Assembly: GCF_026847645.1 (NCBI RefSeq)
Contig: NZ_JAPSMC010000004.1
Span: 1-64,000 of the forward strand
Reading direction: 5' to 3'
Length of the DNA stretch: 64,000 nucleotides
Source: Anoxybacillus sp. J5B_2022
GTDB lineage: Bacteria; Bacillota; Bacilli; Bacillales; Anoxybacillaceae
How positions within the stretch are numbered: the stretch's first letter is position 1; the number at the start of each line of letters is the position of its first letter. Shown here one piece after another: positions 17,902 through 24,694 of this stretch. A program made the position numbers and the translations under genes. The notes under the pieces were generated by a model. That model saw nothing but the letters and a program-made list of their open reading frames with translations, was not told the DNA's origin and did no database searches.

Positions 17902-18444
17902 TCATATCTTGTATTTCATCATTGCCTTGTCCATAGCGTCTTGGTTAACACCGATGTATTTCAATGTAATATGCGGACTTGAATGGTTAAACAACTCCTG
18001 AAGCATCGCAACGTCTTTCGTTTGCTGATAGAAGTGATAGCCGAACGTCTTTCTAAGCGTATGCGTGCCCACCTCATCCAGCGACACGTACTCAGCTGCC
18101 TCACGCAAAATACGATACGCTGTTGAACGGTCAATAGGACGATTTCCTCCTTGTCGGCTTCGAAAAGCATATTCGCCATCCTTCAGCGTTTTCGCGTACT
18201 CAATCAACTCTTTCCGTATCGCTGGTGGAATGCGAATCCGCTTCTCTTTCCTTGTTTTCTTCTCCCGTAATTTCAAATGCGTTTGAAGCAAATCTTCCTT
18301 CTTCAGCTGCAATATGTCCGATATGCGCAAGCCTGTATTAATTCCGATAACGAACAAAATATAATTGCGCTTGCTTCTTTGTAGCAAATACTTTTTCATT
18401 GCGGCAATCTTTTCAGGATCGCGAATGGGTTGAACAAAGTTCAT
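17902..18444 (-). CDS. Second tyrosine recombinase (catalytic domain only)
   Basis: 180 residues covering just the catalytic domain: Arg in TGLRISDIL, a Lys-containing beta hairpin, HTLRKTFGYH, HSSPHITLKYIG with the Tyr nucleophile. The N-terminal core-binding and arm-binding domains of full integrases are missing. It overlaps the ArpU gene by 4 bases and is about 13 kb from the attachment-site integrase. Such short recombinases occur in Bacillus phages near the late regulator; its substrate is unknown. Confidence 0.85.
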   Translation of the reverse strand: MNFVQPIRDPEKIAAMKKYLLQRSKRNYILFVIGINTGLRISDILQLKKEDLLQTHLKLREKKTRKEKRIRIPPAIRKELIEYAKTLKDGEYAFRSRQGGNRPIDRSTAYRILREAAEYVSLDEVGTHTLRKTFGYHFYQQTKDVAMLQELFNHSSPHITLKYIGVNQDAMDKAMMKYKI

Positions 18445-18884
18445 GGCTCGTCCCTCCTTCTTTTTCGATACACTTCGATTTCAAGGGCGAATGCTAACTT
18501 ATAAAACGCCCTGGACTTGAGCCGATAGTAATGCCGATGACTCATTCCCAGCTCGTTGTAAACGGCGTAATCAAATACCTCTTCTCCATTCATGTATCGT
18601 TGAATAATAATTGCCCGCTCCCAGTAATCTAAACGGTTCACAGCCTCAACGATGCGCTGAATGTACTCCGCACGCTCCCGCTCGTAATCTGCGTTGCGAA
18701 TGGCCATTTCTTCGGTTGAGGAGTGGAACTGATTTGTTTTTACAGGAACGAGCGAGTAATGTTGAGTCACCTTTGGCAGCTGGTCGAGTTTCAACGTCAG
18801 CAAGAAAATGCGATATTTTTCGAGCGCCGCTTCCACCGCTTTTTTCGTCGCTTTTCTGTCGATTTCAGGTAGCATAAATTCCAT
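18441..18884 (-). CDS. ArpU-family late transcriptional regulator
   Basis: 147 residues. An N-terminal helix bundle (KKAVEAALEKYRIFLLTL) leads to a sigma-4-like segment RIVEAVNRLDYWERAIIIQRYMN followed by an HTH (NELGMSHRHYYRLKSRAFYKLA). ArpU-type proteins switch on late genes of Gram-positive phages. Position between early genes and the packaging/structural operon fits. Confidence 0.85.
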   Translation of the reverse strand: MEFMLPEIDRKATKKAVEAALEKYRIFLLTLKLDQLPKVTQHYSLVPVKTNQFHSSTEEMAIRNADYERERAEYIQRIVEAVNRLDYWERAIIIQRYMNGEEVFDYAVYNELGMSHRHYYRLKSRAFYKLAFALEIEVYRKRRRDEP

Positions 18885-18907
18885 CTTCTCAACCTCCGAA
18901 ATAGTGA

Positions 18908-19102
18908 TTATCGTTGGCGAAATGCGCCACCCTTGCCGCGTCGATAAATCGGACGATAGGCGCCCATTAGCTCCTTAATCTCTCGCTCCGTCAGCCGCTC
19001 CTTATCTCTTTTCTTTTTCCGTGCTTTCTTGCGTTTATTTTGGCGTTGCTGAACTTTATTGACTTTCATCCATTTTTTCAACTCTTGCTGGATTGTTCGC
19101 AT
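18908..19102 (-). CDS. Small, highly basic phage protein
   Basis: 64 residues from ATG 19102, with GAGGGAGAGG upstream (a longer frame to 19153 lacks an RBS). About 40 percent Lys/Arg in KWMKVNKVQQRQNKRKK and following residues, so it probably binds nucleic acid. No family recognised. Confidence 0.6.
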   Translation of the reverse strand: MRTIQQELKKWMKVNKVQQRQNKRKKARKKKRDKERLTEREIKELMGAYRPIYRRGKGGAFRQR

Positions 19103-19129
19103 TGTTCCTCTCCCTCTCATTTTTCTGAT

Positions 19130-19192
19130 AAAACAAAAGAGGACACCAATCATACAGAAATAGCCTTGCTACTCTGTACAATCGGTGTCCTC
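19130..19192 (-). terminator. Strong hairpin terminator after the Rha-like gene
   Basis: 9-bp stem GAGGACACC/GGTGTCCTC (19139-19147 and 19184-19192) with an inner stem TACAGA/TCTGTA, followed on the minus strand by TTTTGTTTT. Confidence 0.7.
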
Positions 19193-19234
19193 ACGCTCTC
19201 GGTCTTGGACATATTTGGTTTTAATTCCATTATA

Positions 19235-19963
19235 TCAAGCTGGCTGATGATGTAAAAGCTTATCAATGTATGCAATTCCTTTTGCCGTAATATACGTTTG
19301 TGGCTTATTAATAACTTGGTCTCCCATTTGAATCGGCTTTTCCTTAACAACAAAGTAACCTCTGTCAATGTACTTTTGATAAGGTGTATTATCGTTCATC
19401 AGTAATCCCATTTGCCGTAGCTTCTTGAAAAAGTTATTGCGGCCATATCCGAGAATTTTCGCAACCTCTCCAACCTTCTGATAATTTTCACCACTAAGAA
19501 ACCGATCATGTTGCTCAATTTTCGGTTGTGCCAAAGCAAGTTTTTGTTCCAGCGCTTGCTTTTCTCGTTGCTCTTCAATCCATCGCTCTGCTCGCTTGAT
19601 TGGATCTTCAATCATATATGACGGCGCATTTAGTACAAGCAACTGTTCTTTCATTCGTTTGAATTCTTGAATGAATTTCACCTTCATCTTCATCGCTTCT
19701 GGAGTCACATAGCTCATAGCCACCAAAGCGAATGCATCTTCTGTTAGCAAGTATTTGCGATAAAACTGCTTGTTTTGAGGATGCTGGTAATGGGTCTGCG
19801 CAAAGTTGCTCAACCCCCATTTTCTTTCACCAGCTTGATTAAGTTTCTCAAGTTGCACTTCGATATCTCGTAAAACGTCTGCATGTCGCTTTCCGAAACA
19901 ATCCGCTACCGTTAAACTATCCGTGACAGCACGACCATTATCAATGAAAACTAATTGGTTCAT
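19235..19963 (-). CDS. Rha-family phage regulatory protein with KilAC-like C-terminus
   Basis: 242 residues. The N-terminal Rha domain is clear: DSLTVADCFGKRHADVLRDIE, FYRKYLLTEDAFALVAMSYV and MKVKFIQEFKRM. A coiled coil spans about 125-150. The C-terminal antirepressor/KilAC-type domain contains SGENYQKVGEVAKILGYGRNNFFKKLRQMG. These proteins act as phage regulators or antirepressors. It is transcribed alone, closed by a strong terminator. Confidence 0.88.
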   Translation of the reverse strand: MNQLVFIDNGRAVTDSLTVADCFGKRHADVLRDIEVQLEKLNQAGERKWGLSNFAQTHYQHPQNKQFYRKYLLTEDAFALVAMSYVTPEAMKMKVKFIQEFKRMKEQLLVLNAPSYMIEDPIKRAERWIEEQREKQALEQKLALAQPKIEQHDRFLSGENYQKVGEVAKILGYGRNNFFKKLRQMGLLMNDNTPYQKYIDRGYFVVKEKPIQMGDQVINKPQTYITAKGIAYIDKLLHHQPA

Positions 19964-20046
19964 CCTTCTTCACCTCACTCAATCTTCAAAGAAACCGAAA
20001 CCAACCATCTATGCAACAAAAATTCGATTGCTTTGGCGTTTCTTTT

Positions 20047-20253
20047 TTACTTCGAAATATTTAATTCAAAACCATTTAAGTTAAAACCACAAGAAAATAC
20101 ATTTACACAGTTGAAAACACCTTCAATACTATTCTCATAAGCAAGTATCGCGCTCTTTTGTTGTAGTTCCGAATCAGCAATAACTTTAAAACTACCATCG
20201 GAACATCTTTCATAATAAAAAGCAACATCTTTAACTTTTTTAATAAATTCCAT
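20047..20253 (-). CDS. Small phage protein, unrecognised
   Basis: 68 residues from ATG 20253, with AAAGGGG upstream. The longer frame to 20391 overlaps the zinc-ribbon gene and lacks an RBS. Sequence MEFIKKVKDVAFYYERC followed by a beta-rich C-terminus. AT-rich compared with neighbours. Confidence 0.6.
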   Translation of the reverse strand: MEFIKKVKDVAFYYERCSDGSFKVIADSELQQKSAILAYENSIEGVFNCVNVFSCGFNLNGFELNISK

Positions 20254-20308
20254 TTGATTTGTCCCCTTTCCTATTTCATAGTTTGTGTCAACTATGAAAC
20301 ACAATTCA

Positions 20309-20527
20309 TCATTGCTCCAAAAACTCATAAATATCAGTTTGTCCTCTCGGAACAACATTTTGTTGTTCTTTTCGTTGCACACGCAATTCACCCGATGATA
20401 TTTCCTCCATGCTTCTGTCCGTTTTGCAAACAGGACATTGTATCAAGTGCTGCTCTTCAAAGTCTTGGGAAACTGCGAAGATTACCTCGCAGCTCCCGCA
20501 TTCATACACATGAACCGCAATTTTCAC
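20309..20527 (-). CDS. Small zinc-ribbon phage protein
   Basis: 72 residues with two CxxC knuckles (CGSC at 10-13 and CPVC at 31-34), typical of a single zinc ribbon, followed by a polar tail. Probably a DNA-, RNA- or protein-binding accessory. Follows the next gene upstream by 1 base. Confidence 0.65.
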   Translation of the reverse strand: MKIAVHVYECGSCEVIFAVSQDFEEQHLIQCPVCKTDRSMEEISSGELRVQRKEQQNVVPRGQTDIYEFLEQ

Positions 20528-20528
20528 C

Positions 20529-20738
20529 TCAAAACAACTCGCTTTCCTCGTATTTTATCCGTGCGGTTTTTCCTTTTGCTGTTTCAATGATCGTATATCC
20601 ATGCTCAACCGCTTCCGCTACCTTTGCTTTCCCCTGCACGCCGTCAATCACAACGACAAGCACTTTTCCTGGAACAACAGGGTGAGAGACCGTCATGTTA
20701 TCTATATCAATCTGTAATTCTTGCGCTCTTTTACTCAC
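20529..20738 (-). CDS. Small phage protein, possibly DUF3954-like
   Basis: 69 residues, small beta-rich domain (VVPGKVLVVVIDGVQGKAKVAEAVEHGYTIIETAKGKT). Similar short proteins of the DUF3954 group occur in Bacillus phages beside zinc-ribbon and dUTPase genes; the match is by eye and weak. Preceded by GGAGGGA and a GTG start. Confidence 0.55.
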   Translation of the reverse strand: MSKRAQELQIDIDNMTVSHPVVPGKVLVVVIDGVQGKAKVAEAVEHGYTIIETAKGKTARIKYEESELF

Positions 20739-20756
20739 CGGAATCCCTCCATGTGG

Positions 20757-20797
20757 TATAATTGAGGTGGACTGTCGGGAGAGATCCCGGCTTTTTT
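20757..20797 (+). promoter_or_regulatory. Plus-strand extended -10 promoter with immediate terminator
   Basis: TGG-TATAAT (extended -10, 20754-20762) is followed within 12 bases by a hairpin GTCGGGA-GAGA-TCCCGGC (20774-20791) and six T. Read on the plus strand this is a promoter plus Rho-independent terminator antisense to the early operon. A transcript of only about 30 nt is implied. No good -35 is visible. Confidence 0.45.
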
Positions 20798-20800
20798 GTT

Positions 20801-20938
20801 TTATCTAATCACTTTCCATCCGCGTCGGAGTCTGCTTTGTAGCTCATACTTGCGCAACGGTTCGTACACATAAACTGCATCGCGGTTTTCCTTGCGATAT
20901 AGCAAATACCATCTGGCTTTTCGTTTACGACGTTTCAT
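20801..20938 (-). CDS. Small basic phage protein
   Basis: 45 codons (MKRRKRKARWYLLYRK to RRGWKVIR). ATG overlaps the stop of the upstream gene as ATGA, indicating coupling. Strongly basic. No family recognised. Confidence 0.6.
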   Translation of the reverse strand: MKRRKRKARWYLLYRKENRDAVYVYEPLRKYELQSRLRRGWKVIR

Positions 20939-21195
20939 TCGTCATTCACGTCCGAATTTAGCTTCTCAAGCGCAATTAAGTGCACAAATTTAAATTTCAG
21001 CACCTCGCAATAGACGATGGCATCGATCATTTCCTGCTGCAAGTGTTCCAGCCATCCAACCAATGTGTAGTCACTTGGGTTGACGGTTGTTCCGTATTTT
21101 TCAATTCCCTTTTCGGTTTGTGTTTCGAGCAATTTTTGTACGTTGCGAAGTATTTGATTCTTGTTTAGTTCTTCCATCCAATGCTTTGCATCCAT
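20935..21195 (-). CDS. Small MazG-like phage protein
   Basis: 86 residues from ATG 21195. The motif WLEHLQQEMIDAIVYCEVLK resembles the ExxD helix of small all-alpha NTP pyrophosphohydrolase-like phage proteins, but only one such helix is present, so catalysis is uncertain. It follows the dUTPase-like gene directly. A GTG start at 21207 is an alternative. Confidence 0.6.
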   Translation of the reverse strand: MDAKHWMEELNKNQILRNVQKLLETQTEKGIEKYGTTVNPSDYTLVGWLEHLQQEMIDAIVYCEVLKFKFVHLIALEKLNSDVNDE

Positions 21196-21196
21196 C

Positions 21197-21784
21197 TCAA
21201 TACCCACTCTCCTGGCGGTGATGGTTAACGGCGTTTTTCTTCATGTACGCTTCTTCTACCTGTTCCCAGGTGAAGCCAAGCTTTTCGCCGAGTGTGATGA
21301 ACCGACACAAAAACAAAATGTACATTTGTATTTGCGTTTGCAAGTCGTGATGCAACTCTTCGCCTATGACATAACATGTTTTTATCAACGTTGAAATCAG
21401 TTCAGTTATACTCACATATTTATCCCAAGAATAGTAGTTGTATTGAGTCACATCATGCTTGATTTCCAATCCAATTGATAATGCGAAATGTAGCGCATCT
21501 ACGTATTCTTCAAGTAACGGATTGTACGCTAAAAGACCACCATCTTGACAACCATACTCATCGCACCATTCACCACCACACGGGCATTTTCGGTATGCCC
21601 ACAATCTCGGTTGCTGGTTTTTTGACCAATACTTAAAACCGCGCCATTCATTTGCCAACTCGCCTAACTCCACTTGCAAAGCTAGAATTTTGTTTGGTAA
21701 AAGGCTTTGCCCTTCCAACCCTTTTTCACGTACAATCCTCTCATCCAGTTCCCGCTGCATCTCAAAAAGTTTGGATAAATCCAT
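21197..21784 (-). CDS. Dimeric dUTPase-like all-alpha NTP pyrophosphohydrolase
   Basis: 195 residues from ATG 21784, with AAAGGGGAG upstream. The two metal-binding helices are visible: LALQVELGELANEWRGFKYW (ExxE) and EEYVDALHFALSIG (ExxD). Between them a Cys-rich insert (CPCGGEWCDEYGC) could bind zinc. Enzymes of this class hydrolyse dUTP to keep uracil out of phage DNA. The Cys insert is unusual and its role is unknown. Confidence 0.85.
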   Translation of the reverse strand: MDLSKLFEMQRELDERIVREKGLEGQSLLPNKILALQVELGELANEWRGFKYWSKNQQPRLWAYRKCPCGGEWCDEYGCQDGGLLAYNPLLEEYVDALHFALSIGLEIKHDVTQYNYYSWDKYVSITELISTLIKTCYVIGEELHHDLQTQIQMYILFLCRFITLGEKLGFTWEQVEEAYMKKNAVNHHRQESGY

Positions 21785-21927
21785 TATTTTGCTCCCCTTT
21801 TCTTTCTGTTTTGCGGCCAACGCCAGTCAATTGCTCGGCGGTTATCTTCGTCGTAATATTTCTTGCGAGGACGGTTCCGATACGCTTCAAGCTCTTCTGG
21901 CGTTAATACATGTTTGAGCAAAAGCAA
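21784..21927 (-). CDS. Small phage protein with TTG start
   Basis: 47 codons, TTG at 21927 with GGAGGTG 6 bases upstream. It starts LLLKHVLTPEELEAYRNR and has a basic C-terminus. Its stop overlaps the dUTPase start by one base. No family recognised. Confidence 0.55.
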   Translation of the reverse strand: MLLLKHVLTPEELEAYRNRPRKKYYDEDNRRAIDWRWPQNRKKRGAK

Positions 21928-21932
21928 CTGCT

Positions 21933-22133
21933 TCACCTCCGCAAAAAGCGATCAAGTTTTGACGGCGAATATGGCTTGCCGTTGATTTCAAGCGACACAA
22001 GTCGTTCTCTAGTAATCCCGTATCGCTCTAATACATCACGTAACGCTGTTTCGGATTGAATGCTTCCAGTGAAACCAACGATTCGCCCAACGTCGTTTCG
22101 ATACTCCAACCGAATCCAAATCGGGTACGGCAT
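21933..22133 (-). CDS. Small phage protein, unrecognised
   Basis: 66 residues from ATG 22133 (GTG at 22142 is an alternative). Compact alpha/beta sequence: IWIRLEYRNDVGRIVGF then ALRDVLERYGITRERLVSLEING. Follows the replication gene directly. Confidence 0.6.
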   Translation of the reverse strand: MPYPIWIRLEYRNDVGRIVGFTGSIQSETALRDVLERYGITRERLVSLEINGKPYSPSKLDRFLRR

Positions 22134-22142
22134 AGCGTTCAC

Positions 22143-23135
22143 CTAGTCATCATTGCGATATTTTTTCAGTCGCTCTTCTAACTCACGCCGTTTGCGTTCG
22201 AGCGCTTCTTGATCCGTCTCGGCTTTTTGTTCATATTGCGAATAATCGGTGTTAAGCCAGTCTGGAATAACTTCCGTTCGAACGGCTTTTTTCCCATTCG
22301 TGCTAGAACCATTACGTTTCTTGGATTGCTGCTCTTTAAATGCTTTTTGCGCTGCATGCACTTGTTCGACGGTTTGATATCCCTTGTCTACCCAGTCGCG
22401 CAAAATGGTTTCAACGTACTTCCATGTCTTGACGCCATTTTCTACTGCAATTTTCATCGCTTCTAAAACTAGCGCTTCGGATGTGTCGTCGATCCATGTT
22501 GAAATTTTTTCACTTATGTAGCTTCCGATTGCACCAAAGCCGTTTTGTTCGAAAAAAGTGAACGGATTCTCTTCGCGCACGCGCTCGTCTTCTTCTACTT
22601 CTTCTTTTTTCTCTGTAGTAATCTCTGTAGTATTCTCTGGTATTGGTCTGTTCAAATTGAGCGCTTCGTCTGTCCATTTTGACCAGATGGACTGTTCATT
22701 TTGAGCAGATGGACTGTCGATTTCGTCAATCGTCTGTTCATTTTGAGCAGTCGAGGTGTCATTTTGAACAGTCGTTTGTTCACCTTGAACACTCACTTCA
22801 TAGACTGGATTTTCTAATTGTGCCAATTTGTCATAGTCGATCCGATACCACTTCGTTTTGTCGATCTTGGAGCGATTGAAATTGCCTGCAATAATGAGCC
22901 CTTGCTTTTCAAGTTTTGTGATAATGCGGCGAATCGTGCTTTCCGACCAGAATGGGAATTGCTCTTGCCATTCCTCGTATGTGTTATATACCCACTTATG
23001 CCCTTCGTGAATGTGATTGCTGCGCTCAAGCCAGTAGTGCAACTGTTGTAACACGATGCTTTCATTTAAGCCGATCGTAGCCGCTAGTGACGGTAAAATC
23101 ACTAACGGCTCTTCATCCAAAAGAAGTCTTGCCAT
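22143..23135 (-). CDS. Phage replication initiator, HTH plus DnaD-like domain
   Basis: 330 residues from ATG 23135, with GGGAGGAAGGGG upstream. Residues 1-100 are a winged-helix replication domain (ESIVLQQLHYWLERS, FPFWSESTIRRIITKLEKQGLI). About 110-180 is a low-complexity Gln/Glu/Thr linker. Residues about 185-265 are a DnaD-like domain (FTFFEQNGFGAIGSYISEKISTW, TWKYVETILRDWVDKGY). Such proteins open the phage origin and recruit the host helicase. The linker DNA carries regularly spaced repeats likely to be the origin. No separate DnaC-type loader gene is seen nearby. Confidence 0.88.
   Translation of the reverse strand: MARLLLDEEPLVILPSLAATIGLNESIVLQQLHYWLERSNHIHEGHKWVYNTYEEWQEQFPFWSESTIRRIITKLEKQGLIIAGNFNRSKIDKTKWYRIDYDKLAQLENPVYEVSVQGEQTTVQNDTSTAQNEQTIDEIDSPSAQNEQSIWSKWTDEALNLNRPIPENTTEITTEKKEEVEEDERVREENPFTFFEQNGFGAIGSYISEKISTWIDDTSEALVLEAMKIAVENGVKTWKYVETILRDWVDKGYQTVEQVHAAQKAFKEQQSKKRNGSSTNGKKAVRTEVIPDWLNTDYSQYEQKAETDQEALERKRRELEERLKKYRNDD
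22649..22792. repeat. Iteron-like repeats, candidate phage replication origin
   Basis: Six recognisable copies of TGTTCATTTTGAGCAG and variants begin at 22649, 22671, 22693, 22735, 22757 and 22777, with a degenerate copy at 22715. Core-to-core spacing is 20-22 bp, about two helical turns. Several spacings (22 bp) are not multiples of three, so copies are read in different frames and the DNA repeat rather than a protein repeat appears conserved. An origin inside the initiator gene is as in lambda O. Confidence 0.65.
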
Positions 23136-23197
23136 GTATATCCCCTTCCTCCCTTGCAAAACCTTGCAAAATAGTGTATGTTGTGGCATGATAAAAC

Positions 23198-23374
23198 CTA
23201 GAAGTCTGAAATAAAAACCTGTATATCACCTTTTCCTAGCTGATCGGCTATTTCTAACGCGATTTGGCGGCACTCGGACACAGTGAGCGCGTGAATGAGT
23301 GCCGTATGGATCGTTTCGAAATAGCCGTTCTTCTTTGCTGCGAACTCTACTTCAAATAGCATATTTACACGCAT
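23198..23374 (-). CDS. Small phage protein, unrecognised
   Basis: 58 residues if ATG 23374 is used (MRVNMLFEVEFAAKKNGYF, then SECRQIALEIADQLGKGDIQVFISDF). A strong GGAGGGAGG lies about 30 bases further upstream with no matching start in frame, so the true start is uncertain. Alpha/beta character; no family recognised. Confidence 0.5.
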   Translation of the reverse strand: MRVNMLFEVEFAAKKNGYFETIHTALIHALTVSECRQIALEIADQLGKGDIQVFISDF

Positions 23375-23411
23375 GAAGCATACAATGTATTGATGCTTCG
23401 TAACCTCCCTC

Positions 23412-23744
23412 CTAGCAAGGTAAAACATTCTTTTTCTCAAGCTGGCGCAACTTTGAATACACAGATAATTCACTTCGTTCCAAGCGTGCAGCAAGCTCTG
23501 GAACATCGAAAATATCTTTATGTTGCCATAGGTAAAACTCTTCCTCTTCGGTCCATTTACCTCTTTTTATGCGAGGGCTTTCTTTCGATAACAACACAGA
23601 TAGCTGTTGCATTTGCTTGCCGATCGGACAACTGATTACACATGTGCTTTGTGTACCACTATGCCGTTCTTTACATCCTGCACACTGTGTATCTAGCAAT
23701 TTCAAAATTTGTAGCCGAATTTGCTTTTTCTCTTGCCTTGTCAC
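23412..23744 (-). CDS. Zinc-finger and SANT/Myb-like phage DNA-binding protein
   Basis: 110 residues from GTG 23744, with GGGGTGAT upstream. The first half has a Cys cluster (CAGCKERH, CVISC) that could hold zinc. The second half, KRGKWTEEEEFYLWQHKDIFDVPELAARLERSE and following, is a SANT/Myb-like helix bundle seen in Bacillus phage regulatory proteins. Target unknown. It overlaps the gene at 23198 only if that gene uses a longer frame. Confidence 0.65.
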   Translation of the reverse strand: MTRQEKKQIRLQILKLLDTQCAGCKERHSGTQSTCVISCPIGKQMQQLSVLLSKESPRIKRGKWTEEEEFYLWQHKDIFDVPELAARLERSELSVYSKLRQLEKKNVLPC

Positions 23745-23748
23745 ACCA

Positions 23749-24003
23749 TCACCCCAGCAATCTTGACACAAAGTCGATTTGGATGCCGCGGTTTTTCATG
23801 TCAGCGACAATTTCGAACAACTGCGCGCGACGTAATTTCTTTTGTTCAATTGCCTGCAGTTCTTCTAATAAAAAACGCAACTCCGACATTTCAATTTTCG
23901 CCGTTTCATAGTCGCGGTTTTGAAGCGATTCTTGTATGTATTCGACGCACCGCGATGCTTTTTGTAACAAATCCACTTCTTGCAAAAAGAGCGTATCGTG
24001 CAT
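23749..24003 (-). CDS. Small helical phage protein
   Basis: 84 residues from ATG 24003, with GGAGGAAAAG upstream. Two amphipathic helices (QEVDLLQKASRCVEYIQESL and KIEMSELRFLLEELQAIEQKK). The longer frame to 24207 runs through a structured non-coding region and is rejected. No family recognised. Confidence 0.6.
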   Translation of the reverse strand: MHDTLFLQEVDLLQKASRCVEYIQESLQNRDYETAKIEMSELRFLLEELQAIEQKKLRRAQLFEIVADMKNRGIQIDFVSRLLG

Positions 24004-24110
24004 AATCTTTTCCTCCTCCAAATGAATTTCTAGACGTCTTCGCAATGACCATATGCATGTATTTTGGCGCGGCTCCCCTTTCGGATCTTCGCCCGCTCTC
24101 GCTCGGTCTA

Positions 24111-24220
24111 GTGTGCATACGCACCGATTGAAGTACAAGCTCGTGGGCTGGGGGACACACCCACTTTCAAGATGGGAGATATCTTTTGCTTGTACTCCAA
24201 TCGGCAAGCATGCGCTTGCC
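24111..24220 (-). ncRNA. Candidate structured RNA / leader element
   Basis: A 16-bp inverted repeat (24124-24139 with 24189-24204) encloses a smaller GTGGG/CCCAC hairpin (24143-24147, 24160-24164). Two flanking hairpins, GTGC-atac-GCAC (24113-24124) and GGCAAGC-atgc-GCTTGCC (24203-24220), share bases with the ends of the long stem, so they compete with it. The single A/C mismatch on the plus strand becomes a G-U pair on the minus strand, favouring a minus-strand RNA in the leader of the gene at 23749-24003. Class not recognised. Confidence 0.5.
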
Positions 24221-24244
24221 CTTCCTTTCTCGAATCGTTTATGC

Positions 24245-24318
24245 TAGAATATGATTAGGTCAAAGGATGATTATTTATGAGCGATGGCTAGTGTTGGCGC
24301 ACTGGCCATTTTTCTTTT
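24245..24318 (+). promoter_or_regulatory. Plus-strand extended -10 with downstream terminator
   Basis: TGC-TAGAAT (24242-24250) is followed by a hairpin GGCTAGTG/CACTGGCC (24286-24293, 24300-24307) and TTTTTCTTTT. The hairpin lies inside the 3' end of the minus-strand gene 24271-24441. A plus-strand RNA of about 60 nt would be antisense to that gene. Arrangement resembles the unit at 20757. Confidence 0.35.
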
Positions 24319-24441
24319 GTACCATTCCTTTTTTAACTCCATTTCTAACACCAATATTGCTGGATCATTGCGCAACTCCGCGCAAAGCTTTCTGACCTCG
24401 CTTGCTTTCATTAAACGGCTTGCTGTTAGACAAAAACTCAT
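24271..24441 (-). CDS. Small phage protein, unrecognised
   Basis: 56 codons (MSFCLTASRLMKASEVRKLC to LAIAHK) from ATG 24441 with GAGGAGGAGAG upstream. Helical, with KLCAELRNDPAILVLEMELKKEW in the middle. No family recognised. Confidence 0.6.
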   Translation of the reverse strand: MSFCLTASRLMKASEVRKLCAELRNDPAILVLEMELKKEWYKRKMASAPTLAIAHK

Positions 24442-24454
24442 TGTTCTCTCCTCC

Positions 24455-24679
24455 TCAAATTAATTCTTTTACAGATGGACATTTATATTGCTCCACGTAC
24501 TCTGGATGATAGTAAGCCTTCACAAGAACATTGATTGCATCAACATATGCTTTGCATGCTTTGTAACTTGGGCAATCAGAAAGTTTTTTGTATCCTCCTT
24601 TTCCGTCTCTCCATTCTTCACGCAACCACTCCAATTCGGCTGCCAAAAACGTTTTTAATCTATCGATCGCATGATCCAT
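24455..24679 (-). CDS. Small phage protein, unrecognised
   Basis: 74 residues with a GGAGGAG site upstream of ATG 24679. Helical and acidic-basic mixed (KTFLAAELEWLREEWRDGKGGYKKL), one central CPSYKAC pair. Lies between the HTH regulator and a 56-codon gene in the early operon. Confidence 0.6.
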   Translation of the reverse strand: MDHAIDRLKTFLAAELEWLREEWRDGKGGYKKLSDCPSYKACKAYVDAINVLVKAYYHPEYVEQYKCPSVKELI

Positions 24680-24694
24680 TTCGCTTCTCCTCCT

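Noticed and set aside
24053-24247. Frames across the structured early leader
   Set aside because: Both strands are open by chance over strong inverted repeats; the downstream gene has a clear internal start at 24003.
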